Below are positions 13,165 to 22,370 of a stretch of DNA of 64,000 nucleotides, one piece after another. The notes under the pieces were generated by a model. That model searched no databases, was not told the origin of the DNA, and saw only the letters and a list, made by a program, of their open reading frames with translations. Both the position numbers and the translations under genes were made by a program. The DNA is from Flavobacterium sp. CF108 (GTDB lineage Bacteria; Bacteroidota; Bacteroidia; Flavobacteriales; Flavobacteriaceae). The stretch lies in NCBI RefSeq assembly GCF_900129795.1, contig NZ_FQWW01000003.1, positions 372,001-436,000 on the forward strand, written 5' to 3'. Position 1 is the first letter of the stretch, and the number at the start of each line of letters is the position of its first letter.

Positions 13165-14941
13165 ACTTAGAATAAATTCTAAAAATACGTTTCCGAAAGG
13201 AGGGATTTTTATAAAAAGTGCATTGCCAAAGGTTTGGCTTCAGGAAATCCAGAATATCGGATTAGCGCTCCATTCGGTTAAAGCTTTTCCAGTTCCCGGA
13301 GTTAATGCAAACGAATTATTCGGATGCTTATTGGTTTTAGATCAGCGTTCGACTAAAATATATACTGTTGGAAAAAATAATTTCTGTCAATTGATAGAAA
13401 ACAAATTGTTTATTCCAGAAAATACGATTGTGACTCCTCAGTTAACAAAAGAGGAGTGGCACAATCTGTTTTTAGAGAACTATCATTTCATGCATCCTGA
13501 AATTGGTTTGGTTGAATTAAAAGAAGAGGTTTCATGGATCAATTTACTCGAAGCTCCGGCTTTAAGAAATATTGATATAATAGAACCTTCAAAAACGATT
13601 CATATTCCGCAGTTTATTTCGTCAATGCGTTATGAAGCAGATACGGAGAAAATTTTAGAAGCAATTGAAAATCCATTTTCAGAAGAAGATGCCATAAAAG
13701 AATTGCCTTTTGATTTGCAGGAATTGATGAATGGTAATCAAAAAGAAATGGATAAGTTTTTGGAGTTTTTTGATAAAAATCCAGAATTGGCTTTAAAAAT
13801 GGCTATTCCACTAGATACTTTAGGAACCGCAAGAGGCGGTAATGACGGAAGGTTTTCTTTTGGAGAAAATAACTATGGCGGAGGTTCTTTTGCAGGAAGA
13901 CAAACAAATACTTTGAATAGATCTGGATCTGACAGCCAGCCTTTTGTGGTTGCTTTCAAGATAATTTTTGTACTGGTGATTTTGTTTAATTTGAAAAGAT
14001 GTGATTTTAGCCGTACTAATATTAGTGGCGATTCATCTCTTATTTTGGTGGTTATTGTGTTCGCAATAGGTTTAATTATTGCACTGGCACTTATCAATAG
14101 TAGTTCTTCCCGTTCATCTGTGAGTTATTCACAACCGCAAAGATCATCAGGATCAGGAAGTTCAGCTTTAATTGATTCTGAAAGGTTTGCCAGTATACAA
14201 AGCCGTTATGAAAAACTAGCCCAGGAATTTGAAGACAGGAAAGACTATACTAAAGCGGCACATATTTATATGAAGCTGCTTAAAAATCGTTATAAAGCAG
14301 CAGAAGTTCTTGAAAAAGGAGAATTGTATAGCGAAGCGGCAGCAATTCATTTAAAGTATTTAAATAATAAGCCAAAAGCTGCTGAGTGTTATGAAAAAGG
14401 GCATGTTTATAAACAGGCAATCGAATTGTACAGAGAACTTAACCAACATGAAAAAGTTGGCGATTTGTACACGATTTTAAAAGACAAACCAGAAGCTGAT
14501 AAATACTATGGCAGAGTAATAGAGGAATATAAGGGAAATGGACAATACGTAAAAGCATCGTTTATTTACAAGGATAAAATCAAGAATATAGACGAAGCAC
14601 AAGAAGTACTTTTAACAGGCTGGAAAAATAAAAAAGATGCAGCCAATTGTTTGAATAACTATTTTGCAAATATCAAACCGACAAAGAAATTATCCGGAGC
14701 AATCACATCAATTTATAATGCTGAGGTAACAAATGAGAATTCTGAATTGTTTTTACAGGTCATGAAACAGGAGTTTAAAAAGCATCAGGATTTAGAGGAA
14801 CTCACTAAAAATATTGCCTACGAAATTGTAGCCGATAAAATTAGTACAAAACCAGAAATTGCTTCAGAATTAATTTCTTTTAATCCAAAGAACAAATCAA
14901 TGATTAAAGATGTAATGAAGTATAAGCTTAAAAAGAAATAG
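13154..14941 (+). CDS. Membrane-anchored TPR protein with N-terminal bpX6-like domain
   Basis: A 595-residue protein overlapping the previous stop by 11 bases. The N-terminal 1-170 region (start MELKLRINSKNTFPKGGIFIKSA) has the look of the bpX6 domain of MoxR ternary systems. A Gly/Ser-rich linker is followed by two membrane helices at about 262-280 and 292-312 with a short polar loop. After a Ser-rich stretch, TPR-like repeats run from about 345 to 480 (AQEFEDRKDYTKAAHIYMKLL, YSEAAAIHLKYLNNKPKAAE, YKQAIELYREL). It would tether the ATPase complex to the inner membrane and bind clients through the TPRs. The operon ends with a strong terminator. Confidence 0.72.
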   Translation: MELKLRINSKNTFPKGGIFIKSALPKVWLQEIQNIGLALHSVKAFPVPGVNANELFGCLLVLDQRSTKIYTVGKNNFCQLIENKLFIPENTIVTPQLTKEEWHNLFLENYHFMHPEIGLVELKEEVSWINLLEAPALRNIDIIEPSKTIHIPQFISSMRYEADTEKILEAIENPFSEEDAIKELPFDLQELMNGNQKEMDKFLEFFDKNPELALKMAIPLDTLGTARGGNDGRFSFGENNYGGGSFAGRQTNTLNRSGSDSQPFVVAFKIIFVLVILFNLKRCDFSRTNISGDSSLILVVIVFAIGLIIALALINSSSSRSSVSYSQPQRSSGSGSSALIDSERFASIQSRYEKLAQEFEDRKDYTKAAHIYMKLLKNRYKAAEVLEKGELYSEAAAIHLKYLNNKPKAAECYEKGHVYKQAIELYRELNQHEKVGDLYTILKDKPEADKYYGRVIEEYKGNGQYVKASFIYKDKIKNIDEAQEVLLTGWKNKKDAANCLNNYFANIKPTKKLSGAITSIYNAEVTNENSELFLQVMKQEFKKHQDLEELTKNIAYEIVADKISTKPEIASELISFNPKNKSMIKDVMKYKLKKK

Positions 14942-14958
14942 AATTTTATAGTACAATT

Positions 14959-14992
14959 AAAAAAGGCTGTCTTATTAAGACAGCCTTTTTCT
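14959..14992. terminator. Bidirectional terminator between MoxR operon and acyl-CoA ligase
   Basis: AAAAGGCTGTCTTA and TAAGACAGCCTTTT form a near-perfect palindrome at 14961-14989, with T-runs on both strands. It serves the plus-strand operon and the convergent minus-strand gene at 15011. Confidence 0.92.
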
Positions 14993-15010
14993 TTGGTTAA
15001 ATTATTTTGA

Positions 15011-16789
15011 TTAATTGTGATTATAGATTTTAGCGTAAAGATCTTTATAGATTTCTTTAATGATTTTACGTTTTAATTTTAGAGTAGGAGTAAGCTGTCC
15101 GCCATCAATAGACCAAACATCTGGAGTAAGCTCAAAACGTTTGATTTTTTCCCAATGTCCAAATTTCTCGTTGATGCCTTCCACTTCTTCATCAATACGT
15201 TTAATAACGTCTGCATTTGAAGCAATTTCTGCATTAGAATCTCCTACATTAATTTTATGGATTTTAGCCCATTCTTTTACAAATTCAAAATTTGGCTGAA
15301 TAAAAGCTGCCGGCATTTTTTCACCTTCACCAACAACCATAATCTGCTCAATAAAACGAGATTGTTTCATTGCATTTTCGATAAGTTGAGGTGCGACATA
15401 TTTACCGCCAGACGTTTTAAACATTTCTTTTTTACGATCTGTAATTTTTAAGAAACCTTCGCTGTCAATTTCGCCAATATCTCCCGTGTGGAAATATCCG
15501 TCTTGTAAAGCTTCAGCTGTTTTTTCTTCATCTTTAAAATAACCCAACATTACGTTTGGTCCTTTACAAAGAATTTCTCCGTCTTGTGCAATCTTAACTT
15601 CAACGTTGCGAATTACTTTTCCAACAGTTCCAATTTTAAAACCTTTGTTTCTTTGATCGTTAACCGCAATTACCGGAGAAGTTTCAGATAAACCGTAACC
15701 TTCCATAACCGGAATTTCTGCAGCAGCAAAAACTCTTGTTAAACGCGGTTGTAAAGCGGCACTTCCAGAAACCATTAAATCTAAATTTCCTCCCAAACCT
15801 TCTTTCCATTTACTGAAAATAAGTTTGCGGGCAATTTTTAGTTGAAACTCATACCAAAAGCCATTTGCTCCGTATGGTTCATATCTTAAGCCCAAATCAA
15901 TAGCCCAGAAAAACAGTTTTTTCTTGATACCTGTTAATTCAGTTCCTTTTGCGTAAATTTTATCGTAAACTTTTTCTAAAAGCCTCGGAACAGCCGTCAT
16001 AACTGTTGGGCGAACTTCTTTTAAGTTGTCACTGATTTTATCAATCGATTCTCCAAAATAAACCGAAACCCCATAATATTGATAAATGTATAAAATCATT
16101 CTCTCAAAAATATGGCAGATTGGTAAGAAGCTCAATGCAGTGCTTTTTCCCGGATCAAACGGAATTCTTGGCGCACTGTCTAAAACATTCGAAACAATGT
16201 TTTTATGAGAAAGCATAACGCCTTTTGGTCTTCCGGTAGTTCCAGAAGTATAAATAATAGTAGCTAAATCATCCGTTTTGATGCTGTCTTTTCTGGCTTC
16301 AACTTCACTTTGATTGCTGTTGTCTTCTCCTGCTAATAATAAATCAGACCAATGTTTACAGCCCGGAATTTCATTAAAAGAATAAACTTCTTTTAAAGTA
16401 GGAACGTTAGCTCTAATAGCTTGTACTTTTTGATATACTTCATCATCAGAAACAAAGCAATAGATACTTCCGCTATGGTTTAAAATATATTCGTAATCTT
16501 CCTCAGCAATAGTTGGATAAATGGGAACATTTTGCGCACCAGTCTGCAAAATACCAATATCCATCACATTCCATTCGGTTCTGTTATTTGAAGTAATTAA
16601 GGCAATTTTATCATCTTTTTGAATGCCCATGCGCAATAATGCTCTCGAAACGGCATTAGCTTTTGCAATATATTCTGCGCTGGATGTTTTTTCCCAGACT
16701 CCATTTTTTTTAGTTGCAAGTGCAACCGGAAGGTTATAAGTTTCTTGTTGATAATAGGGAAAATCAAAAAGTCGTGTGATTGAAACCAT
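15011..16789 (-). CDS. Long-chain acyl-CoA synthetase (AMP-forming)
   Basis: A 592-residue ANL-superfamily enzyme that activates fatty acids to acyl-AMP and then acyl-CoA. The P-loop-like motif YTSGTTGRPKGV is at about 180-191, the substrate/adenylate motif EGYGLSETSP near 365, the hinge and Asp-Arg region HTGDIGEIDSEGFLKITDRKKEMFKTSGGKYVAP near 445-480, and the C-terminal catalytic Lys region SIDGGQLTPTLKLKR near 567. Length and motif spacing fit the FadD15/ACSL branch of flavobacteria. It is a single gene with its own convergent terminator. Likely cytosolic or peripheral at the inner membrane. Confidence 0.93.
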   Translation of the reverse strand: MVSITRLFDFPYYQQETYNLPVALATKKNGVWEKTSSAEYIAKANAVSRALLRMGIQKDDKIALITSNNRTEWNVMDIGILQTGAQNVPIYPTIAEEDYEYILNHSGSIYCFVSDDEVYQKVQAIRANVPTLKEVYSFNEIPGCKHWSDLLLAGEDNSNQSEVEARKDSIKTDDLATIIYTSGTTGRPKGVMLSHKNIVSNVLDSAPRIPFDPGKSTALSFLPICHIFERMILYIYQYYGVSVYFGESIDKISDNLKEVRPTVMTAVPRLLEKVYDKIYAKGTELTGIKKKLFFWAIDLGLRYEPYGANGFWYEFQLKIARKLIFSKWKEGLGGNLDLMVSGSAALQPRLTRVFAAAEIPVMEGYGLSETSPVIAVNDQRNKGFKIGTVGKVIRNVEVKIAQDGEILCKGPNVMLGYFKDEEKTAEALQDGYFHTGDIGEIDSEGFLKITDRKKEMFKTSGGKYVAPQLIENAMKQSRFIEQIMVVGEGEKMPAAFIQPNFEFVKEWAKIHKINVGDSNAEIASNADVIKRIDEEVEGINEKFGHWEKIKRFELTPDVWSIDGGQLTPTLKLKRKIIKEIYKDLYAKIYNHN

Positions 16790-16967
16790 GTTTAATATAT
16801 TGAATTTTACTGCAAATTAAATAAAAATAAGGTATGATTTTTTATTTTATGGAATTTTATGGGAAAATTTATAGAGACTATTAAAAATTTACGAAAACGT
16901 TTTCTTTTTTATAGCAAATATTCCCAAAAACCAAGAAAAATTTAATTTGCGAGGAAGTTTTAAAAGA

Positions 16968-17399
16968 CTATTGTACGTTATAATCTTCGTATTCTTTTAC
17001 TCTTTCACCCATTAAGAACATTTTTTTCTTAACAAAATGAATGGAGAATTGAGAATAGAACCATTCGTTACCTTCAACTGGCCTGTACCAAAATGTATAA
17101 GACTTACTGTTGAAACCTTCTTTAAAGACCGGAGTTCCTTCTTCAGTACATTCAATTCCCCAATTGATTTTTTGCTTGCTTAAATCTTCGGCCTGAATAG
17201 AACCTGTTCCATCAGGATTTAAAACGGTAACAGGCTGTTTTAAACCAATAGGAGCATAAGTTCCCTGAACAGGAAAGCCAATAGTGGTCGTGATATAACG
17301 CTCTTTTGAATTGTGGGTTATTACATTTACTTCAGCTTGTGAGTATGATTTTGAGGCAGCAAAAAATAACGTAATAAGTAATAAATGTACGGCTTTCAT
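16968..17399 (-). CDS. Secreted hypothetical protein
   Basis: 143 residues with a clear signal peptide (KAVHLLLITLFFAASKSYSQA, cleavage near residue 21). The mature part, about 120 residues, is rich in beta strands and Trp/Tyr (YTFWYRPVEGNEWFYSQFSIHF) and has no recognised motif. It is probably periplasmic or surface exposed. It stands alone: 178 bases from the acyl-CoA ligase start, with which it could share a direction but no obvious operon link. Confidence 0.65.
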   Translation of the reverse strand: MKAVHLLLITLFFAASKSYSQAEVNVITHNSKERYITTTIGFPVQGTYAPIGLKQPVTVLNPDGTGSIQAEDLSKQKINWGIECTEEGTPVFKEGFNSKSYTFWYRPVEGNEWFYSQFSIHFVKKKMFLMGERVKEYEDYNVQ

Positions 17400-17646
17400 T
17401 TCTATGTAGGTTTAAAAGTGTTCTTTGGCATTTATAAAAATCAGCGGCTAATTTTTATGTAGCGAATATAACTTAAATTTTGATTAAAACAGAAGAATTT
17501 GATTCAACTAAAAAATACCGTGTTTTTCCCCTTTTAAAAACAGTAGATTACCTTGTTAATTTAGATTTGGCTTATTCTATTTTTACCCGAATTAAATGCG
17601 GAAGCCGAAAAGCACATAGAGTAGGCACTAATCAACCAAAATAATT

Positions 17647-17931
17647 ATGGAAACTGCCTTCTATTTAGCAATGGGCTGGTGCGGTACCAAATATCCAGGC
17701 TGGTGGAAACGCTTTTGGAGAAGCCCTCCGCCGCCTCCGGATCCGGAACCGTGGTGGACTATTGTATTAATTGGAATAGGACTGGTTGCGGGAGCTGCCG
17801 GCGGCTTATTCTTTAGTAATGCAATTGCAGAAATTCAATTTTTTGCAGGCCAAAATGCAGTTGCCTCAGGGCTATTTGCATTTGGAGCAGCCAATGTCAT
17901 AACCGGAATTGCATCAGCATTTAAAGACTAA
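17647..17931 (+). CDS. Small Pro/Gly-rich membrane protein
   Basis: 94 residues. The N-terminal 30 residues are Trp- and Arg-rich (GWCGTKYPGWWKRFWRSPP), followed by a polyproline stretch PPPPPDPEP, a membrane helix (WTIVLIGIGLVAGAAGGLFF, about 37-56) and a second weakly hydrophobic Gly/Ala-rich helix (AVASGLFAFGAANVITGIASA). No family is known to me. There is no signal cleavage site, so it would stay in the inner membrane. It is a monocistronic gene with a good terminator right after the stop. Confidence 0.6.
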   Translation: METAFYLAMGWCGTKYPGWWKRFWRSPPPPPDPEPWWTIVLIGIGLVAGAAGGLFFSNAIAEIQFFAGQNAVASGLFAFGAANVITGIASAFKD

Positions 17932-17937
17932 AAAAAA

Positions 17938-17975
17938 ATGCCTCGATTTAGGGATAGCGTCGGGGTATTTTTATT
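17938..17975 (+). terminator. Rho-independent terminator
   Basis: TGCCTCGA (17939-17946) pairs with TCGGGGTA (17960-17967), including two wobble pairs, followed by T-rich sequence. It ends the small membrane protein gene. Confidence 0.75.
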
Positions 17976-18014
17976 TTATTTAAAGACTAAAAAAGCATTT
18001 TAAGATTATAAAAA

Positions 18015-18147
18015 TCGCCACGAATTACACGAATTTTCACGAATTAATTTTTATTTACCAGCATTAACGGAAAATAAACAATCATTTTAATCCTTTAATC
18101 TGTGGCTATAAAAAAAGAATTAGTGAAAATTCGTGTAATTCGCGGCA
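18015..18147. repeat. Nested inverted repeat (gccacgaattacacgaa family)
   Basis: The left arm GCCACGAATTACACGAATT, followed by TTCACGAATT, is mirrored at the right by AATTAGTGAAAATTCGTG, followed by TAATTCGCGGC. It lies between two convergent genes. The same arms recur at 46161-46229. Confidence 0.75.
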
Positions 18148-18178
18148 AAAAAAACGCCCGATAAAATTCGGGCGCTTT
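18148..18178 (-). terminator. purL terminator
   Basis: CGCCCG (18155-18160) and CGGGCG (18169-18174) form a GC-rich hairpin with a long T-run on the minus strand, 20 bases after the purL stop. Confidence 0.88.
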
Positions 18179-18193
18179 AATAAAAATATATTT

Positions 18194-21100
18194 TTAGTTT
18201 TTCTCAATCCATTTTCTGGCATTAACAAAAGCTTCGTGCCAAGGCGAAACCTCGTCATTTCTGTCTTTTGGATAATGTGCCCAGTTCCATTGGAAAGTTG
18301 AACGCTCAATATGAGGCATCATAACCAAATGTCTTCCCGTTTTATCACACATCATTGCCGTGTTATAATCAGAACCATTAGGGTTTGCAGGATAACCTTC
18401 GTAAGCGTATTTAGAAACAATGTTGTATTGATCTTCTGAATAAGGTAATTTAAATTTACCTTCTCCGTGAGAAACCCAAACTCCTAAAGTACTTCCTGCC
18501 AATGTCGATAACATAACAGAGTTGTTTTCCTGAACTTTTACAGATGTAAAGATACTTTCGTGTTTTTGGCTCTCATTGTGCAATAGTTTTCCATGAACTT
18601 CATGCTCCGGATTGATAACTTCCAATTCCATAAACAATTGGCATCCGTTACAGATTCCAACAGATAAAGTATCTTCTCTTTTGAAGAAATTATCCAAAGC
18701 TGTTTTTGCTTTTTCGTTGTATAAGAAAGCTCCAGCCCAACCTTTAGCAGAACCTAAAACGTCTGAGTTAGAGAATCCTCCAACAGCACCAATAAACTGA
18801 ATATCTTCAAGAGTTTCACGACCAGAAATTAAATCGGTCATGTGAACGTCTTTTACGTCAAAACCTGCTAAGTACATTGCATTTGCCATTTCACGCTCAG
18901 AATTACTTCCTTTTTCACGAATAATAGCTGCTTTTGGCCTCTCGACTCCGCTCGAGATGACAGGCGCTTTTCCTGTAAAGTGCGCAGGGAAAGTATAATT
19001 TAAAACCTGATTTTTATAGTTTTCAAAACGTGCCTGAGCTCTTCCGTTTTTAGATTGTTTTTGATCTAATAAATAAGAAGTTTCAAACCAAACGTCACGG
19101 TAAGTTGGAATATCCAATTTATAATCTCCAAATTCCAAAGTTGCAGTTTGTTGAACTGAACCAATTTTGAAGAATTCGATATTATTAGCTTTCAATTTAG
19201 CTTCAACAGTTGTATCAGATTTAGCTTGGAATACGATTCCGATGTTTTCAGCGAAAAGGATTTTCAATAAGTCTTTTTCCGCGAAAGCGCTGAAATCAAT
19301 TTTAGCTCCAAGATTTACATCAGCAAAACACAATTCTAATAAAGTAGTGATTAAACCACCGCTTCCGATATCGTGTCCGGCTAAAATTTGGCTTTCGCCG
19401 ATTAATTCCTGAATTGTGTTAAAAGCATTTTTGAAGAAAGAAGCATCTTTTATAGTAGAAGTTTCATTTCCGATTGTATTTCTAATTTGTGCAAAAGATG
19501 AACCTCCTAATTTGAAATCATCCTGAGACAAATTGATATAATAAATAGAATCTCCGTTTTTCTGTAAAACCGGTTCCACTACTTTTCTAATATCTGTACA
19601 GTTTCCTCCAGCCGAAATAATAACCGTTCCCGGCGCGATTACTTCGTCATTTGGATATTTTTGTTTCATCGAAAGTGAATCTTTTCCTGTCGGAATATTG
19701 ATTCCTAATTCAATTGCAAATTCCGAACAGCCTTCAACAGCAGCATACAAACGAGCGTCTTCACCTTCGTTTTTACAAGCCCACATCCAGTTTGCAGATA
19801 ATGAAATTCCTTTTAAACCATCTTTAATTGGCGCCCAAACAATGTTTGATAAAGATTCTGCGATAGCGTTTCTACTTCCCGCAACCGGATCAATCAAAGC
19901 AGCGATAGGAGCGTGCCCAATAGAAGTTGCGATTCCTTCTTTTCCTAAATAATCCAGAGCCATAACCCCAACATTATTTAAAGGCAATTGTAACGGACCT
20001 GCATTTTGCTGTTTCGCTACTTTTCCTCCAACACAACGGTCAACTTTGTTCGTTAACCAGTCTTTTGAAGCAACAGCCTCTAAACGTAAAACGTCTTTTA
20101 AATATGATTCAAAATCTCCTGCGTTGTAAGCAACATCAGCATATTTTCTATCGATAGTTTTGTCTGTCATAACCGTTTTAGGAGAACTTCCGAAGAAATC
20201 TTCTAAAGCATAATCCATCGGTTTTGAACCATTTGATTTTGATTCAAATGTAAAACGGTGATCTCCCGTTACATCTCCAACCTGATACATTGGCGAACGC
20301 TCTCTGTCGGCAATTCTTTGTAATGTATCAATATCTTTTTGACCAATAACCAATCCCATTCTTTCCTGAGATTCGTTACCAATAATTTCTTTTGCAGAAA
20401 GAGTAGGGTCTCCAACCGGTAATTTGTCTAAATCAATTAAACCTCCAGTTTCTTCTACCAATTCAGAAAGACAATTTAAGTGTCCTCCAGCTCCGTGATC
20501 GTGAATCGAAACAATTGGGTTATTGTCGCTTTCTACTAAACCACGAATGGCGTTTGCAGCACGTTTTTGCATTTCAGGATTTGAACGCTGAATTGCATTT
20601 AATTCGATTCCTGAACCGAAAGCTCCAGTATCTGCAGACGAAACCGCAGCACCACCCATTCCGATTCTATAATTTTCTCCTCCAAGAATTACGATTTTAT
20701 CGCCTTCTTGTGGTTTCTTTTTAATTGATTGATTCAGTTTTCCGTATCCAATTCCTCCCGCTTGCATGATTACTTTATCGTAACCAATTTTACGGTCGTT
20801 TTCTGAATGTTCGAAAGTTAAAACAGAACCTGTAATTAACGGCTGACCAAATTTATTTCCAAAATCAGAAGCTCCATTTGATGCTTTGATTAAAATATCC
20901 ATTGGAGTTTGGTACAACCATTTTCTTTCTTCAAGAGCATTTTCCCATTTTCTGTCATCCTGAGCGGAGTCGAAAGACTTTAAACGAGAATATGAAGTCA
21001 TGTAAACCGCAGTTCCTGCTAATGGTAACGAACCTTGACCTCCAGCTAAACGGTCACGAATTTCTCCACCAGAACCTGTTGCAGCTCCGTTGAAAGGCTC

Positions 21101-21865
21101 AACAGTTGTTGGGAAATTGTGTGTTTCGGCTTTTAATGAGATAACCGAATCAAATTCTTTTATTTCGTAAAAATCAGGTTTGTCTGCCGATTTTGGTGCA
21201 AATTGCTGCACTTTTGGTCCTTTTACAAAAGCAACGTTGTCTTTGTAAGCAGACACTATATCGTTAGGATTTTCCTGAGATGTTTTTTTGATTAATTTAA
21301 AAAGAGAAGTTTCTTTTTCTTCACCGTCAATAACAAAAGTTCCGTTGAAGATTTTGTGACGACAGTGTTCTGAATTGGCTTGTGAGAAAGCAAAAATCTC
21401 AGAGTCAGTTAACTTTCTTCCTAGTTTAGTCGAAAGATTATTTAAATATTCAACTTCTTCTTCGCTTAAAGCTAAACCTTCTACTTTATTGTAAGTGGCA
21501 ATATCATCAATTTCCAGAATTGGTTCCGGCTGAATGTTGATAGTGAAAATTTCCTGATCTAATTCATTGAATTTTTGGAAAAGCATCGGATCAAAATCAG
21601 TAAAATTTTCCGTTGCCGGGTGAAATTCTTCAATTCTGATAATGCCCGGAACACCCATATTTTGAGTGATTTCTACAGCATTTGTACTCCAAGGTGTGAT
21701 CATAGTGGCGCGGGGACCAACAAAAAAACCCGTCAGTGCGGATTTTTCGATCTTATTAGAGTCGGCAAAAAGCCAGTTTAATTTTGAAATGTCTTGAGCT
21801 GAAATTTCGTTTTGCGTTTGTACGGCAAAAACAGTTTTGCTTTGGTTTTCAAAGAAATGGATCAT
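18194..21865 (-). CDS. purL: Phosphoribosylformylglycinamidine synthase
   Basis: Single-chain FGAM synthase of 1223 residues from the ATG at 21865. A longer frame to 21937 exists but would include the promoter. It converts FGAR, glutamine and ATP to FGAM in purine synthesis. Landmarks: the linker and first synthetase domain ([35 protein letters not shown]), the second synthetase half, and a C-terminal glutamine amidotransferase with nucleophile Cys in GICNGCQ and the His/Glu of MMPHIER. Two insertions derived from an interspersed repeat are translated in frame: [10 protein letters not shown] near residue 298 and [10 protein letters not shown] near residue 972, the latter at the synthetase-amidotransferase junction. 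Both fall in loops, so activity is probably intact. Confidence 0.95.
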   Translation of the reverse strand: MIHFFENQSKTVFAVQTQNEISAQDISKLNWLFADSNKIEKSALTGFFVGPRATMITPWSTNAVEITQNMGVPGIIRIEEFHPATENFTDFDPMLFQKFNELDQEIFTINIQPEPILEIDDIATYNKVEGLALSEEEVEYLNNLSTKLGRKLTDSEIFAFSQANSEHCRHKIFNGTFVIDGEEKETSLFKLIKKTSQENPNDIVSAYKDNVAFVKGPKVQQFAPKSADKPDFYEIKEFDSVISLKAETHNFPTTVEPFNGAATGSGGEIRDRLAGGQGSLPLAGTAVYMTSYSRLKSFDSAQDDRKWENALEERKWLYQTPMDILIKASNGASDFGNKFGQPLITGSVLTFEHSENDRKIGYDKVIMQAGGIGYGKLNQSIKKKPQEGDKIVILGGENYRIGMGGAAVSSADTGAFGSGIELNAIQRSNPEMQKRAANAIRGLVESDNNPIVSIHDHGAGGHLNCLSELVEETGGLIDLDKLPVGDPTLSAKEIIGNESQERMGLVIGQKDIDTLQRIADRERSPMYQVGDVTGDHRFTFESKSNGSKPMDYALEDFFGSSPKTVMTDKTIDRKYADVAYNAGDFESYLKDVLRLEAVASKDWLTNKVDRCVGGKVAKQQNAGPLQLPLNNVGVMALDYLGKEGIATSIGHAPIAALIDPVAGSRNAIAESLSNIVWAPIKDGLKGISLSANWMWACKNEGEDARLYAAVEGCSEFAIELGINIPTGKDSLSMKQKYPNDEVIAPGTVIISAGGNCTDIRKVVEPVLQKNGDSIYYINLSQDDFKLGGSSFAQIRNTIGNETSTIKDASFFKNAFNTIQELIGESQILAGHDIGSGGLITTLLELCFADVNLGAKIDFSAFAEKDLLKILFAENIGIVFQAKSDTTVEAKLKANNIEFFKIGSVQQTATLEFGDYKLDIPTYRDVWFETSYLLDQKQSKNGRAQARFENYKNQVLNYTFPAHFTGKAPVISSGVERPKAAIIREKGSNSEREMANAMYLAGFDVKDVHMTDLISGRETLEDIQFIGAVGGFSNSDVLGSAKGWAGAFLYNEKAKTALDNFFKREDTLSVGICNGCQLFMELEVINPEHEVHGKLLHNESQKHESIFTSVKVQENNSVMLSTLAGSTLGVWVSHGEGKFKLPYSEDQYNIVSKYAYEGYPANPNGSDYNTAMMCDKTGRHLVMMPHIERSTFQWNWAHYPKDRNDEVSPWHEAFVNARKWIEKN
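18939..18963. repeat. REP-like element inside purL (copy 2)
   Basis: CTCTCGACTCCGCTCGAGATGACAG is a member of the cttcgactccgct/atgaca family. It is translated in purL as VISSGVER, between the synthetase and amidotransferase domains, without disturbing the frame. Confidence 0.75.
20952..20979. repeat. REP-like element inside purL (copy 1)
   Basis: TGTCATCCTGAGCGGAGTCG followed by AAAG is a member of the same repeat family in the opposite orientation. In purL it reads SFDSAQDDR, a string absent from the surrounding family pattern. Confidence 0.78.
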
Positions 21866-21894
21866 TGTGATGTGTAGTTTGTTGTATTGAGCTG

Positions 21895-21926
21895 CAAATT
21901 TAGTGTAAATAAATAGTAAGCACAAA
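21895..21926 (-). promoter_or_regulatory. purL promoter
   Basis: On the minus strand TTTG (21923-21926 complement), a 20-base spacer and TAAATTTG (21895-21902 complement) match the Bacteroidota consensus. The ATG at 21865 lies about 30 bases downstream. This decides against the upstream start at 21937. Confidence 0.7.
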
Positions 21927-21974
21927 TTTGATAACAAACTCTTTTAAAAAAGATGGGTATTTTTTTACCATGTG

Positions 21975-22363
21975 TAGAGGCGCACAGCAGTGCGTCTTTT
22001 GGCATGTAAGGTTTTCTTGAAAAAGGAAAGTGTTTTAATCTCGCAAAGGCGCTAAGACGCAAAGTTTTTTTGTTTCACGCAGATTTTGCAGATTGAGCAG
22101 ATTTTTTTGGGTAGAGTTATCAATAAATCTGTGTCAATATTTATTAAATTTTTAATCTGCTATATCTGCAAAATCTGCGTGAAAAAAAAATTTTTTATCA
22201 GAATTTAGAGGCGCACAGCAGTGCGTCTTCTTGTATGCAAAGTTTTTTTGTTTCACGCAGATTCAGCAGATTATGCAGATTTTTTTGGGTAGAGTTATTA
22301 ATAAATCTGTGTCAATATTTATTAAATTTTTAATCTGCTTTATCCGCCAAATCTGTGTGAACA
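21975..22363. repeat. Imperfect direct duplication, about 155-215 bp per copy
   Basis: The block TAGAGGCGCACAGCAGTGCG at 21975 recurs at 22206, and the following block (TTTCACGCAGATT, then GGGTAGAGTTAT, then AATCTGTGTCAATATTTATT) recurs at about 22072-22185 and 22239-22363. The first copy carries an extra 45-base segment with another repeat type. Each copy also folds back on itself (TTTCACGCAGATT against AATCTGCGTGAAA). This fills the 505-base gap between purL and the nuclease gene; no gene is seen there. Confidence 0.8.
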
Positions 22364-22370
22364 AAAATAT

